From assembly GCA_015686845.1 (NCBI GenBank), contig JADPRS010000031.1:1-42524 (forward strand): a stretch of 42,524 nucleotides of DNA, in the 5' to 3' direction. This DNA is from Lutibacter sp. B2. GTDB taxonomy: Bacteria; Bacillota; Clostridia; Peptostreptococcales; Thermotaleaceae. Position 1 is the first letter of the stretch. Every line of letters begins with the position of its first letter. The notes below the pieces were generated by a model. The model was not told the DNA's origin. It made no database searches and saw nothing but the letters and a program-made list of their open reading frames with translations. Both the position numbers and the translations under genes were made by a program. Of this stretch, positions 19,497 through 29,398 are shown in pieces.

Positions 19497-19784
19497 ATGT
19501 CAATTCGTATAAAAGATGTAGAACAGGTGGCAGAACGATCAAGACTTTCATTTACGGAGGAAGAAAAAGAAGGACTTAAAGATCAATTGAACAATATTTT
19601 AGAGCATGTAAAAGAATTAGATGAGGTGAAGTTAGAAGGGGTTGAGCCTACTTATAATATACTAGAAGTAAAGAATGTATTTAGAGAAGATAAAATGAAA
19701 CCTTCTATGGATCGTGAAGAGGTACTTATGAATGCATCTGATACTCAAAATGGATGTTTTAAAGTACCCAAAGTAGTAGAATAA
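19497..19784 (+). CDS. gatC: Asp-tRNA(Asn)/Glu-tRNA(Gln) amidotransferase subunit C
   Basis: This 95-aa subunit wraps around GatA and stabilises the GatCAB complex, which turns Glu-tRNA(Gln), and in many species Asp-tRNA(Asn), into the correct amidated tRNA. The sequence has the usual helical N-terminus with A-x-L/R-S-F-T-E-E-E (AERSRLSFTEEE), the middle ELDEVKLEGVEPTYN and a C-terminal FKVPKVVE. The ATG follows AAGGAGGGA. It is the first gene of gatC-gatA-gatB, 12 nt before gatA. Confidence 0.95.
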   Translation: MSIRIKDVEQVAERSRLSFTEEEKEGLKDQLNNILEHVKELDEVKLEGVEPTYNILEVKNVFREDKMKPSMDREEVLMNASDTQNGCFKVPKVVE

Positions 19785-19796
19785 GGAGATTTAAAA

Positions 19797-21257
19797 ATGG
19801 AAGTATATAAATTAACTGCACATGAAGTAAGAGACAAGATTAAGAACAAGGAAATAAGTTCAAAAGAAGTAACAGAATCAATTTTAATACATATTGAAAA
19901 AACAGATCCTCATATAGGAGCCTATGTAAGTATTCGTGATGAAATAGCACTAAAACGAGCAAAGAAAGTAGACAAAGATATAGCTGATGGGAAAGAAATA
20001 TCTGATTTAGGAGGAATTCCTATGGCTGTTAAAGATAATATATGTACAGCAGGAATGGCTACAACATGTTCTTCTAAGATGCTTCAGAATTTTATTCCAC
20101 CCTATAATGCAACGGTGATTAATAAGATATATGAAAAAGATAGTATTTTAATAGGAAAAACCAATATGGATGAATTTGCAATGGGTTCTTCTACTGAAAA
20201 CTCTGCATTCAAAATAACAAAAAATCCTTGGGATACAAAAAGAGTACCTGGTGGTTCTAGTGGGGGTTCTGCCGCAGCAGTTGCATCAGGAGAAGCTTTT
20301 TTTGCATTAGGTTCTGATACAGGAGGTTCCATTCGTCAGCCAGCTTCATTTTGTGGTTTGGTAGGACTTAAACCTACCTATGGATTGGTATCTAGATATG
20401 GACTTATTGCCTATGCATCATCATTAGATCAAATAGGGCCAATTACGAAAGATGTAGAAGATTGTGCACTGGTTATGAATGCAATTGCAGGATATGACTC
20501 TATGGATTCTACTTCTGCAAATTATAAAAAAGTAGATTATAAAAAATCACTAGTAAAGGATGTTAAGGGACTAAAAATCGGAATTGCAAAGGAATATTTT
20601 GAAGAAGGCATAGACTATGATGTGAAAAAACAAGTATTAGCAAGCATAGAAATATTTAAATCTCTAGGAGCAGAAGTAGAAGAGGTTTCACTTCCGCATA
20701 CAAAATATGCACTTTCTGCTTACTATATTATTGCATCATGTGAATGTAGTTCAAATTTTGCTAGATTTGATGGAATAAGATATGGATTTAGAGCACAAGG
20801 GTATGAAAATATAAAAGACTTGTTTATAAAGAATAGAACAGAAGGATTTGGAGATGAAGTAAAGCGTAGGATTATGCTAGGAACTTATGCCCTAAGCGCA
20901 GGTTATTATGATCAATACTATCATAAAGCATTGAAGATCAGGACACTAATTAAAAGAGATTTTGATAGAGCATTTGAAAAGTTTGATCTATTAATTACGC
21001 CTACTGCTCCTACAACTGCATTTAAGATAGGAGAAAAGACAAAAGATACACTCCATATGCATATGTCAGATATTTGCACAGTACCAGTAAATATTGCAGG
21101 GGTTCCTGCTATGTCTATACCATGTGGCTTTAAGGATGGATTACCAATTGGTATGCAAATTATAGGAAATTATTTTGATGAGAGTACTATTTTAAGAGCA
21201 GCATATACATTTGAGAAAAATACAAACTATCATAAAGAAAGGCCAAATAGAAGGTGA
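19797..21257 (+). CDS. gatA: Asp-tRNA(Asn)/Glu-tRNA(Gln) amidotransferase subunit A
   Basis: This 486-aa amidase releases ammonia from glutamine for the transamidation done by GatB. The Ser-cisSer-Lys triad is complete: Lys79 in AVKDNICT, Ser154 in GGSSGGSAA and Ser178 in [12 protein letters not shown], at the same positions as in well-studied GatA proteins. The length is typical. The ATG follows AAGGAGATTTAAAA. The gap to gatB is 4 nt. Confidence 0.97.
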   Translation: MEVYKLTAHEVRDKIKNKEISSKEVTESILIHIEKTDPHIGAYVSIRDEIALKRAKKVDKDIADGKEISDLGGIPMAVKDNICTAGMATTCSSKMLQNFIPPYNATVINKIYEKDSILIGKTNMDEFAMGSSTENSAFKITKNPWDTKRVPGGSSGGSAAAVASGEAFFALGSDTGGSIRQPASFCGLVGLKPTYGLVSRYGLIAYASSLDQIGPITKDVEDCALVMNAIAGYDSMDSTSANYKKVDYKKSLVKDVKGLKIGIAKEYFEEGIDYDVKKQVLASIEIFKSLGAEVEEVSLPHTKYALSAYYIIASCECSSNFARFDGIRYGFRAQGYENIKDLFIKNRTEGFGDEVKRRIMLGTYALSAGYYDQYYHKALKIRTLIKRDFDRAFEKFDLLITPTAPTTAFKIGEKTKDTLHMHMSDICTVPVNIAGVPAMSIPCGFKDGLPIGMQIIGNYFDESTILRAAYTFEKNTNYHKERPNRR

Positions 21258-21261
21258 TAAT

Positions 21262-22677
21262 ATGAATTATAAAACGCTAATAGGCTTGGAAATACATTCA
21301 GAGCTACTTACAAATTCAAAAATATTTTGTAGTTGTACCACTTCTTTTGTAGGAGATGAAAATACCCATTGTTGTCCTATATGCTTAGGACTTCCAGGAA
21401 CATTACCCGTTGTGAATAAAAAAGTAGTGGATTTTGCTATAAAAGCAGGGCTTGCATTGAATTGTGAAATCTCTCAATTTAGCAAAATGGATAGAAAAAA
21501 TTATTTTTATCCAGATTTAACAAAGGCATATCAGATTTCTCAATATGATCTACCCATTTGTCATGATGGGTATATCAAAACAGAAGCAGATCAAAAAATT
21601 AGAATAAGAAGAATACATCTTGAAGAAGATGCAGGAAAATCAATACATACCAATGAGGGAAGTTCCTTACTAAATTATAATAGAGCAGGCGTACCGCTCA
21701 TAGAAATCGTTTCAGAGCCAGATATGACATCAGCAGATGAGGCCTATGAGTTTTTAGAAAAGTTAAAGGCCATACTCCAGTATATTGAAGTTTCCGATTG
21801 TAAGATGGAGCAGGGATCTTTAAGATGTGATGTGAATATAAATGTAAAATCAGAAGATGGAACATTCGTAAGCAATATTGTAGAATTAAAAAATTTAAAT
21901 TCTTTCAAGGCTGTAGCAAAGGCAATAGAATATGAAGAAAAAAGACACATTCATCTTCTTGAAAAAAGTGAAAATACGGTAAAAGAAACGAGAAGATGGG
22001 ATGATGCTAAAAACGAAACAATAAGAATGAGAAGTAAAGAATACGCACAAGATTATAGATATTTCCCAGAGCCTGATTTAGGAACGATAGAAATTGATTA
22101 TGATTGGATCGAAAAGATCAGAGAAACCATTCCTGAATTACCGAATGATAAAAAGAAAAGATTTATAAAAGAATATAATCTACCAGAAAAAGATATAGAT
22201 GTTTTGATGATAACGAAGAAAATGGCTAATTTTTTTGAGGATGTAGTAAAGGAATTTAAGGATGTCAACATGGTTAGCAATTGGATTAGAATAGAGTTAT
22301 ATAGGAGACTTAAAGAAAATAATACTGAAATTGATGATATTAAATTTAGTATAGAAGATTTTTCAAAGTTCTTAGAATTAATTAAAAAAGGGACCATTAA
22401 CAATAATGCTGGTAAAAAGGTATTTAAAGAAATGTATGAAACAGGAAAAACCCCTGAAATGATCGTAAAAGAAAAAGGCTTAATCCAAATAGAGGATGAA
22501 GAACAAATAAGAGATATTGTAAAACAAGTCTTAAAGGAAAATCCTAAATCAATAGAAGATTTTAAAAATGGGAAAGATAGAGCATTAGGTTTTCTCATAG
22601 GACAAGTGATGAAATTATCTCGAGGAAAAGCAAACCCACAAATAGTAAATACGCTTATAAAAGAAGAATTGATTTAA
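21262..22677 (+). CDS. gatB: Asp-tRNA(Asn)/Glu-tRNA(Gln) amidotransferase subunit B
   Basis: This 471-aa subunit binds the mischarged tRNA, activates its side chain with ATP and accepts ammonia from GatA. The N-terminal catalytic cradle is clear (IGLEIHSELLT, CPICLGLPGTLPVVN, RKNYFYPDLTKAYQISQYD, EEDAGKS), and the C-terminal helical and YqeY-like tail is complete (LGFLIGQVMKLSRGKANPQ). The ATG at 21262 has AAGGTGATA upstream; the frame also extends 17 codons into gatA without a better site. It ends in a terminator that overlaps the stop codon. Confidence 0.97.
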   Translation: MNYKTLIGLEIHSELLTNSKIFCSCTTSFVGDENTHCCPICLGLPGTLPVVNKKVVDFAIKAGLALNCEISQFSKMDRKNYFYPDLTKAYQISQYDLPICHDGYIKTEADQKIRIRRIHLEEDAGKSIHTNEGSSLLNYNRAGVPLIEIVSEPDMTSADEAYEFLEKLKAILQYIEVSDCKMEQGSLRCDVNINVKSEDGTFVSNIVELKNLNSFKAVAKAIEYEEKRHIHLLEKSENTVKETRRWDDAKNETIRMRSKEYAQDYRYFPEPDLGTIEIDYDWIEKIRETIPELPNDKKKRFIKEYNLPEKDIDVLMITKKMANFFEDVVKEFKDVNMVSNWIRIELYRRLKENNTEIDDIKFSIEDFSKFLELIKKGTINNNAGKKVFKEMYETGKTPEMIVKEKGLIQIEDEEQIRDIVKQVLKENPKSIEDFKNGKDRALGFLIGQVMKLSRGKANPQIVNTLIKEELI

Positions 22678-22700
22678 TAAAATCAATTCTTCTTTTTTTA
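22661..22700 (+). terminator. terminator of gatCAB
   Basis: AAGAAGAATTGATTT pairs with its exact complement (15 bp, loop AATA) and is followed by a T run; the gatB stop codon is inside it. Confidence 0.85.
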
Positions 22701-22782
22701 GATATATTTTTATACATTTCTTAATATACATAGTATATGTACAACCTAGCTAGTAGGAATAAAAACAGAAAGGAGTTTGGAA

Positions 22783-23703
22783 ATGGGAAGGTTTATAGCG
22801 AAAAGATTTATTTCAATGTTGGTTACATTATTATTTGTAGTCACAATAACATTTTTCTTAATGCATGCAGCTCCAGGAGGTCCATTTTCTAGAGAAAAAG
22901 CGCTTCCAGCCCCTATATTAAAAGTCATAGAAGAACGTTTTAATTTAGATAAACCAGTTTATCAGCAATATTTAATATACTTAAAAGATGTAGCAAAAGG
23001 GGATTTAGGACCATCCTTTCAAAGGGTAGGATGGACAGTAAATGAAATCATAGAAAAGACTTTTCCTGTATCTGCAAAAGTAGGAGGTGTATCTGTTTTA
23101 TTAGTACTAATACTAGGAATTCCTATAGGTATTGTATCCGCGTTAAAGCAAAATAAATGGCAAGATCAATTGGCTATGTTTTTTGCAACATTAGGTGTTA
23201 CTATACCAAGTTTTGTAATAGGGACACTCATTGTTCACATATTTAGTACGAATTTGAGAATATTGCCTTCTAATGGATTGAGCACATGGAAACATTATAT
23301 TGGGCCAGTCATAGCTTTAGCTGGTTTTTCTCTCTCATTTGTAGCTCGATTGACGCGCTCTAGTATGCTTGAAGTGATGCAACAGGATTATATTCGTACG
23401 GCTAGGGCAAAAGGATTATCTGAGTTTACTGTACTTACAAAGCACGCACTTAAGAATGCATTGATTCCAGTAATTAGTTATGTAGGACCATTGGTTGCAG
23501 CTATTTTGACAGGTTCCTTTGTAGTAGAGCGGATTTTTGCAATATCGGGAATGGGAAAATATTTTGTTGAAAGTGTAGGAAATAGAGATTATACAGTAAT
23601 TATGGGGGTTACGGTATTTTATGCAATATTTTTAGTCGTTATGGTATTCGTAGTAGATATATTATATGGACTCATTGATCCTAGAATAAAATTAGATCGA
23701 TAG
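22783..23703 (+). CDS. oppB: peptide ABC transporter permease OppB, operon 1
   Basis: This 306-aa inner-membrane permease is one half of the channel of an oligopeptide importer. It shows six hydrophobic segments, the N-terminal FxHAAPGGPF motif of OppB/DppB proteins, and the EAA loop that contacts the ATPases (DYIRTARAKGLSEFTVLTKHALKNALIPV). The ATG at 22783 has AAAGGAG upstream; a TTG two codons earlier overlaps this site. It is the first gene of a five-gene B-C-D-F-A operon. The paralogue at 28463 has the same length and is very similar throughout. Confidence 0.95.
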   Translation: MGRFIAKRFISMLVTLLFVVTITFFLMHAAPGGPFSREKALPAPILKVIEERFNLDKPVYQQYLIYLKDVAKGDLGPSFQRVGWTVNEIIEKTFPVSAKVGGVSVLLVLILGIPIGIVSALKQNKWQDQLAMFFATLGVTIPSFVIGTLIVHIFSTNLRILPSNGLSTWKHYIGPVIALAGFSLSFVARLTRSSMLEVMQQDYIRTARAKGLSEFTVLTKHALKNALIPVISYVGPLVAAILTGSFVVERIFAISGMGKYFVESVGNRDYTVIMGVTVFYAIFLVVMVFVVDILYGLIDPRIKLDR

Positions 23704-23718
23704 GAAGGAGGCGTGTAT

Positions 23719-24645
23719 ATGGAAGAAAACATGAAAATTCCTGATTATATGTGGGAAACTTTATCAAGGGAAGAAAAGGATAAAGAAAAAATAGATAGAC
23801 CTGTTATGACCTATTGGCAAGATGTTTGGAGACGCCTTAAGAAGAATTATTTAGCTATGATTGGACTAGTAACAATTATTCTTATTTTTTTAATAGCAAT
23901 TTTTGGACCCTATCTATCTTCCTATACTTTCTCGGATCAAGATTTAGAAATAACGAATCAGTCTATGAGTATGAAACATTGGTTTGGAACAGATTCTCAT
24001 GGAAGAGATTTACTCATAAGAGTCATTCATGGAGCAAGAGTATCTCTTACTGTTGCAGTGGTTGCAAGTATTGTTAATTTTTTTATAGGGATCGTATATG
24101 GAGGAATATCAGGCTACATGGGTGGAAAAGTAGATAACATTATGATGAGAATCGTAGATATTATTTCAACTATACCGTTAGTATTATATGCAATTATATT
24201 AATGGTCGTATTAAAAAGAGGATTGAGTAGTGTAATCCTTGCTATAGGAACTATATATTGGGTACGAATGGCAAGGATTGTAAGGGGACAGATATTAAGT
24301 CTTAAAGAATTGGAATATGTATTAGCGGCAAAAACTTTAGGGGCAAGTACATGGCGAATACTATTTAGACATCTAATACCGAATGCTATGGGACCTATTA
24401 TCGTAACCATGACAATGATGATTCCAAGTGCAATATTTACAGAATCTTTCCTTAGCTTTATAGGACTAGGAGTTTCAGCACCTAAGCCATCATGGGGTTC
24501 TTTAGCTAGTGATGCATTAGGAGGATTAACTTCTTATCCTTATCAATTATTTTTTCCTTCCATAGCTATTTGTATTACGATGCTTGCATTTAACTTTTTA
24601 GGAGATGGGTTAAGAGATGCTCTGGACCCAAGATTACGTAAGTAG
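23719..24645 (+). CDS. oppC: peptide ABC transporter permease OppC, operon 1
   Basis: This 308-aa permease pairs with OppB. It starts with a cytoplasmic tail of about 45 aa including TYWQDVWRRLKKN, then an OppC-type first membrane segment and the HWFGTDSHGRDL motif, and has the EAA loop ELEYVLAAKTLGASTWRILFRHLIPN. The ATG at 23719 follows GGAAGGAGGCG; an in-frame GTG lies two codons upstream inside the ribosome site region. It is 15 nt after oppB and 10 nt before oppD. Confidence 0.95.
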   Translation: MEENMKIPDYMWETLSREEKDKEKIDRPVMTYWQDVWRRLKKNYLAMIGLVTIILIFLIAIFGPYLSSYTFSDQDLEITNQSMSMKHWFGTDSHGRDLLIRVIHGARVSLTVAVVASIVNFFIGIVYGGISGYMGGKVDNIMMRIVDIISTIPLVLYAIILMVVLKRGLSSVILAIGTIYWVRMARIVRGQILSLKELEYVLAAKTLGASTWRILFRHLIPNAMGPIIVTMTMMIPSAIFTESFLSFIGLGVSAPKPSWGSLASDALGGLTSYPYQLFFPSIAICITMLAFNFLGDGLRDALDPRLRK

Positions 24646-24655
24646 AGGTGATTTT

Positions 24656-25678
24656 GTGGAAAATAAAAATATATTAGAAGTAAAAAATTTAAGAACATCA
24701 TTTTTTACCCATGTAGGAGAAGTAAAAGCAATAAGAGGTGTTGGTTTTCATTTAAAAGAGGGAGAGGCAATAGGTATTGTAGGTGAATCAGGAAGTGGTA
24801 AGAGTGTAACTTCTATGTCTATTATGAAGTTAATTCAGGATCCAGGAAAGATTGTTGATGGGGAAATTATTTTTAAGGAAAAAGATTTAGTTGAGTTTAC
24901 GCAAAAAGAAATGCAAAAAATCCGAGGCAATGAAATTGCTATGATATTTCAAGATCCCATGACTTCATTAAATCCAGTATTTACAATAGGAAATCAAATT
25001 ATAGAGGTAATAAGAAAGCATAAAAAGATGAGTAAAAAAGAAGCTAGAAAAAAAGCCATAGAGATGCTTACCTTAGTAGGAATACCATCACCAGATAAAA
25101 GAGTAGATCAATATCCCCATGAATTTAGTGGTGGAATGAGACAACGAGCCATGATTGCAATGGCTCTATCCTGTGAACCATCTTTATTAATTGCAGATGA
25201 ACCTACCACTGCTTTAGATGTTACTATACAAGCACAAATTTTAGAGCTTATGAAGAATTTAAAAAACGAAATTAATACTTCTATTATACTAATAACCCAT
25301 GATTTAGGGGTTGTGGCAGATGTATGTAGCAGGATAATAGTAATGTATGGTGGACTGATTATGGAAGAGGCAACTTCCGAAGAAATATTTTATAATCCAA
25401 AACATCCATATACGAAAGGTTTGCTAAAATCCATACCTAAAATAGATTTAGGAGAAAGTCAAAGGCTAATACCGATTGAAGGTACCCCACCAGATTTATT
25501 AAATCCGCCTAAAGGATGTCCGTTTGCAGCAAGATGTTCAGATAGCATGAGAATATGCAAAGAAAAACAACCTCCTTATTTCTATACAAACGAAGAACAT
25601 CGTGCTATGTGTTGGCTACTCCATGAAGATGCTCCTAAGACAGATACCAAAGCAAAAGGGGGAATTGCTATTGGATAA
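24656..25678 (+). CDS. oppD: peptide ABC transporter ATPase OppD, operon 1
   Basis: This 340-aa ATPase powers import. It has Walker A (GESGSGKS), the Q-loop region ([12 protein letters not shown]), the ABC signature ([12 protein letters not shown]), Walker B ([12 protein letters not shown]) and the switch His (ITHDLGVV). The C-terminal extension with GCPFAARC is the oligopeptide/dipeptide-specific domain. The start is GTG behind AGAGGTGA; the frame upstream belongs to oppC. The last 8 nt overlap oppF. Confidence 0.95.
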   Translation: MENKNILEVKNLRTSFFTHVGEVKAIRGVGFHLKEGEAIGIVGESGSGKSVTSMSIMKLIQDPGKIVDGEIIFKEKDLVEFTQKEMQKIRGNEIAMIFQDPMTSLNPVFTIGNQIIEVIRKHKKMSKKEARKKAIEMLTLVGIPSPDKRVDQYPHEFSGGMRQRAMIAMALSCEPSLLIADEPTTALDVTIQAQILELMKNLKNEINTSIILITHDLGVVADVCSRIIVMYGGLIMEEATSEEIFYNPKHPYTKGLLKSIPKIDLGESQRLIPIEGTPPDLLNPPKGCPFAARCSDSMRICKEKQPPYFYTNEEHRAMCWLLHEDAPKTDTKAKGGIAIG

Positions 25679-26651
25679 ACAAAAGGAAGTTTTAATGAAA
25701 GTAAATCATTTGAAAAAATATTTTGAGATAAAAAAGGGATTTATAAGAAGCAAAATTGATTATGTAAAAGCAGTAGATGATATTAGTTTTGATATATATA
25801 AGGGAGAAACTTTGGGGTTGGTAGGGGAGAGTGGATGTGGAAAATCTACTACTGGAAGAACGATTATTAGATTATATAAGCCTACTAGTGGAGAAATAAT
25901 TTATGATGGTGTAGATCTATCTCATAAAAATGAAAAAGAAATTTTGCCCTATAGAAAAAAGATCCAGATGATATTTCAAGACCCTTATGCATCCTTAAAT
26001 TCAAGAATGACCATTGGGGATATCATAGGAGAGCCCATGGATATTCACAATATAGCTACAGGAAAAGAAAGATTAGAAATTATTCACAATCTTTTGTCTA
26101 AAGTGGGACTATCTTCAGGGCATGCCATAAGATATCCACATGAATTTAGTGGAGGACAAAGACAAAGAATAGGAATCGCAAGAGCATTAGCCGTGAATCC
26201 AGAATTTATAATATGTGATGAGCCCATATCGGCACTGGATGTATCCATACAAGCACAAGTTGTAAATATGTTGTCAGATTTACAAAAAGAATTAGGGCTT
26301 ACCTATTTATTTATAGCCCATGACTTATCTATGGTAAGACATATTTCGGATAGAGTAGGGGTTATGTATTTAGGAAAGATTGTAGAAATAGGAAAATGTG
26401 ATGATGTTTATAATCACCCTAGTCATCCATATACAAAGGCTTTACTGTCAGCAATACCTATACCTGAGCCCATTGTAATGAAAGAAAAGAAAAGAATTAT
26501 ATTAGAAGGGGATGTACCAAGCCCAATGAATCCACCTTCAGGCTGTAGATTTAGAACTAGGTGTAGGTATGCGACTAAAAAATGCATAGAAATTGAACCA
26601 AAGATGAGAGAAGTAGAAAAGGGACACTTTTCAGCATGTCATTTATTATAA
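25671..26651 (+). CDS. oppF: peptide ABC transporter ATPase OppF, operon 1
   Basis: This 326-aa second ATPase forms a heterodimer with OppD. Walker A is GESGCGKS, the signature is [12 protein letters not shown], Walker B is [12 protein letters not shown] and the switch is IAHDLSM; the C-terminus has the GCRFRTRC motif. The start is TTG at 25671, 9 nt after GGGGG. It gives MDKQKEVLMKV, which matches the N-terminus and exact length of the operon 2 copy; an ATG eight codons on is an alternative. Confidence 0.94.
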   Translation: MDKQKEVLMKVNHLKKYFEIKKGFIRSKIDYVKAVDDISFDIYKGETLGLVGESGCGKSTTGRTIIRLYKPTSGEIIYDGVDLSHKNEKEILPYRKKIQMIFQDPYASLNSRMTIGDIIGEPMDIHNIATGKERLEIIHNLLSKVGLSSGHAIRYPHEFSGGQRQRIGIARALAVNPEFIICDEPISALDVSIQAQVVNMLSDLQKELGLTYLFIAHDLSMVRHISDRVGVMYLGKIVEIGKCDDVYNHPSHPYTKALLSAIPIPEPIVMKEKKRIILEGDVPSPMNPPSGCRFRTRCRYATKKCIEIEPKMREVEKGHFSACHLL

Positions 26652-26668
26652 AAAAAGGGGGAAAAAGA

Positions 26669-28300
26669 ATGACGAAAAAAGGTTTGGCTTTAATCCTGAT
26701 CCTAACATTGGTTTTTACTAGTTTAGTGGGGTGTGGAGGTCAACAGCAAGAACAGGCAAAGGTTGAAAATGAAAAGGTATTAAAATGGAACTTGGGTTCT
26801 GAACCAAAAACATTAGACCCACAGCTTAATAGTGCGCAAGATGGAGGACACGTTATAAACAATGTTTTTGAAGGATTAATGAGAGATGCAAATGGAAAAT
26901 ATGAACCAGCTATAGCTGAAAGTTATGATATTAGTGAAGATGAAACTACGTATACTTTCCATTTAAGAGATGCAAAATGGTCAGATGGAAAGCCTATTAC
27001 GGCCTATGATTTTGAATATGCTTGGAAGAGAGCATTAGATCCAAATCTTATACCTGAGCCATCAGAGTATGCTTTTCAGCTTTTTTACATAAAAGGAGCA
27101 CAAGAAGCGTATGAAGGTACAGGAAGCTTAGATGATGTAGCCATTAATGTAATAGATGAAAAAACAATACAAGTAACATTAACTGCTCCAACTCAATATT
27201 TCTTAGAACTAACTGCATTCTATACGTACATGCCAGTTAGAAAAGATATGGTAGAAAAAGATCCTCAAAAATGGGCTACAAATCCAGAAACTGCTGTATC
27301 CAATGGTCCTTTTATGTTAGCTGAGTATAATTTAGGAGATAAGGTTATATTAAAGAAAAATCCAAACTATTGGAATGTAGATAAAGTGAAATTAGATAAA
27401 ATTGAAGCCTATATGATCGTAGATCAATCTACTTCTCTTTCTGCATATGAAGCAGGAGATGTAGAGGTAATAGATGAAATGCCTGTGCAGGAAATTCCAA
27501 GAATTCAAAAAGAAGATCCAACATTTAAGATTTTCCCACAAGTAGGAACCTATTATTATATTTTCAATGTAACAAAAGCACCTATGGATGATGTAAGAGT
27601 AAGAAAAGCATTAACCCTTGCGATCAATAGAAAGCAAATCGTTGAAAAGGTTACTTTAGCAGGAGAAATTCCTGCAACTGGATTTGTTCCACCTGCATTA
27701 TATGATGCAAATGGAAAAGAATTTAGAGAAGTGGCTGGAGATTATGGTGTAGATGTAACAAAAGCACAAGTTGAGGAAGCAAAAGCATTATTAGCAGAAG
27801 CAGGGTATCCAAATGGAGAAGGATTTCCAGAGTTAGATTTAGTATATAATACGAATGAGAAACACAAGTTAGTTGGAGAGGCTATTCAAGCAATGTGGCA
27901 AGATAATCTTGGTATAAAAATAAACTTAACAAATCAAGAATGGGCAGTTTTCCAAGATACAAGACATAGTGGAAACTTTACTGTTGCAAGGGCTGGATGG
28001 TTAGGTGATTATGCAGATCCTATGACTATGTTAGATTTATGGTTATCCTATTCAGGAAATAATGATTGTCATTGGAATAATCCGGAATTTGATGCAGCCA
28101 TAGAAAAAGCAAAAACGATAACGGGTGAAGAAAGATTTAAACTTTTATATGATGCAGAAAAAATGATGATAGACAATCAAATTGTTATGCCAATTTACTA
28201 TTATACACAACCAGTTATGGTCAAAGAATATGTTAAAGATTGGAATAAGACTCCATTGGGACACTGGTTCTTTGGATATGCTGATATTGAAAAACAATAA
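26669..28300 (+). CDS. oppA: peptide-binding lipoprotein OppA, operon 1
   Basis: This 543-aa extracytoplasmic binding protein (SBP_bac_5 family) captures peptides for the permease. A lipoprotein signal peptide ends at LVGC (Cys22). The mature protein starts with LKWNLGSEPKTLDPQ, the usual entry of OppA-type proteins, and holds the DVRVRKALTLAINR and NNDCHWNNPEFD regions of the family. The ATG follows a GGGGG ribosome site. Its place as last gene of the operon, before a terminator, is mirrored in operon 2. Confidence 0.95.
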   Translation: MTKKGLALILILTLVFTSLVGCGGQQQEQAKVENEKVLKWNLGSEPKTLDPQLNSAQDGGHVINNVFEGLMRDANGKYEPAIAESYDISEDETTYTFHLRDAKWSDGKPITAYDFEYAWKRALDPNLIPEPSEYAFQLFYIKGAQEAYEGTGSLDDVAINVIDEKTIQVTLTAPTQYFLELTAFYTYMPVRKDMVEKDPQKWATNPETAVSNGPFMLAEYNLGDKVILKKNPNYWNVDKVKLDKIEAYMIVDQSTSLSAYEAGDVEVIDEMPVQEIPRIQKEDPTFKIFPQVGTYYYIFNVTKAPMDDVRVRKALTLAINRKQIVEKVTLAGEIPATGFVPPALYDANGKEFREVAGDYGVDVTKAQVEEAKALLAEAGYPNGEGFPELDLVYNTNEKHKLVGEAIQAMWQDNLGIKINLTNQEWAVFQDTRHSGNFTVARAGWLGDYADPMTMLDLWLSYSGNNDCHWNNPEFDAAIEKAKTITGEERFKLLYDAEKMMIDNQIVMPIYYYTQPVMVKEYVKDWNKTPLGHWFFGYADIEKQ

Positions 28301-28332
28301 AAATGAGGGCAAAAATTTGCCCTCATTTTTTG
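28301..28332 (+). terminator. terminator between the two opp operons
   Basis: AAATGAGGGCAAA pairs with TTTGCCCTCATTT, followed by TTT. The two operons can therefore be transcribed separately. Confidence 0.85.
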
Positions 28333-28368
28333 TGTGAAATTACAAAACATCCATAATGTGGTTGTTAA

Positions 28369-28392
28369 AAATATGTTTTTTACAACATATTT
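28369..28392. promoter_or_regulatory. inverted repeat upstream of opp operon 2
   Basis: AAATATGTT and AACATATTT flank a 6-nt centre, 70 nt before oppB2. It could be an operator, but no cognate regulator is nearby and AT-rich repeats arise by chance. Confidence 0.25.
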
Positions 28393-28462
28393 AGAAATAT
28401 TTGAGGAGAAAATAAATATATAGTAATGATTTGAAATTTCTATTTAAAAGGAGAGTTGAATC

Positions 28463-29383
28463 ATGGGTAGATTTATAATCAATCGGTTTATTTCAATGAT
28501 TATTACATTATTATTTGTAATTACCATCACATTTTTTTTAATGCATGCAATACCAGGAGGTCCATTTACTAGAGAAAAAGCATTGCCCCCTGCAGTTGTA
28601 AAAGTATTAGAAGAAAAATATAATCTAGATCAACCTTTATGGAAGCAATATATTATGTATGTAGGAGGGATTGCAAAAGGAGATTTAGGACCTTCATTTC
28701 AACGTGTAGGTGTTACGGTAAATCAACTGATAAGAAAGGGATTCCCTGTATCTGGAAAAATGGGGCTTGTTTCTGTAATTATGGTATTGGCATTAGGGGT
28801 TCCGATAGGAATGATATCGGCACTCAAACAAAATAAATGGCAAGATCGGGTTGCTATGTTTTTAGCCACATTAGGCGTTACCATTCCAAGCTTTGTATTA
28901 GGAACACTCATTGTATATATATTTAGTGCAAAGTTAAAAATACTTCCATCCTATGGATTAACCACATGGAAGCATTATATTGGACCTGTAATTGCATTAG
29001 GAGGATTCTCATTATCTTTTGTTGCAAGGCTTACACGATCTAGTATGCTTGAAGTTTTAGGACAAGATTATATTCGTACTGCTAGAGCAAAAGGATTATC
29101 TGAGTTTGTAGTGGTAGGAAAGCATGCACTTAAAAATGCCTTGATTCCAGTAGTTACCTATATAGGGCCATTGGTTGCAGCCATTTTGACAGGCTCATTT
29201 GTAGTAGAAAGAATTTTTGCAATTCCTGGAATGGGAAAATATTTTGTAGAGAGTGTAGGAAATAGAGACTATACGGTGCTCATGGGAATGACTATATTTT
29301 ATGCAGTATTTTTAGTATTTATGGTACTTGTAGTAGATATTTTGTATGGATTTATTGATCCGCGTATAAAAGTACACAAATAG
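28463..29383 (+). CDS. oppB: peptide ABC transporter permease OppB, operon 2
   Basis: This 306-aa permease is the operon 2 counterpart of the gene at 22783. It keeps the FLMHAIPGGPFTREKALPP entry, six hydrophobic segments and the EAA loop (DYIRTARAKGLSEFVVVGKHALKNALIP). Most differences are conservative, spread along the protein, which fits an old tandem duplication. The ATG follows AAAAGGAGAG. Confidence 0.95.
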   Translation: MGRFIINRFISMIITLLFVITITFFLMHAIPGGPFTREKALPPAVVKVLEEKYNLDQPLWKQYIMYVGGIAKGDLGPSFQRVGVTVNQLIRKGFPVSGKMGLVSVIMVLALGVPIGMISALKQNKWQDRVAMFLATLGVTIPSFVLGTLIVYIFSAKLKILPSYGLTTWKHYIGPVIALGGFSLSFVARLTRSSMLEVLGQDYIRTARAKGLSEFVVVGKHALKNALIPVVTYIGPLVAAILTGSFVVERIFAIPGMGKYFVESVGNRDYTVLMGMTIFYAVFLVFMVLVVDILYGFIDPRIKVHK

Positions 29384-29398
29384 GAAGGAGGAATCTTT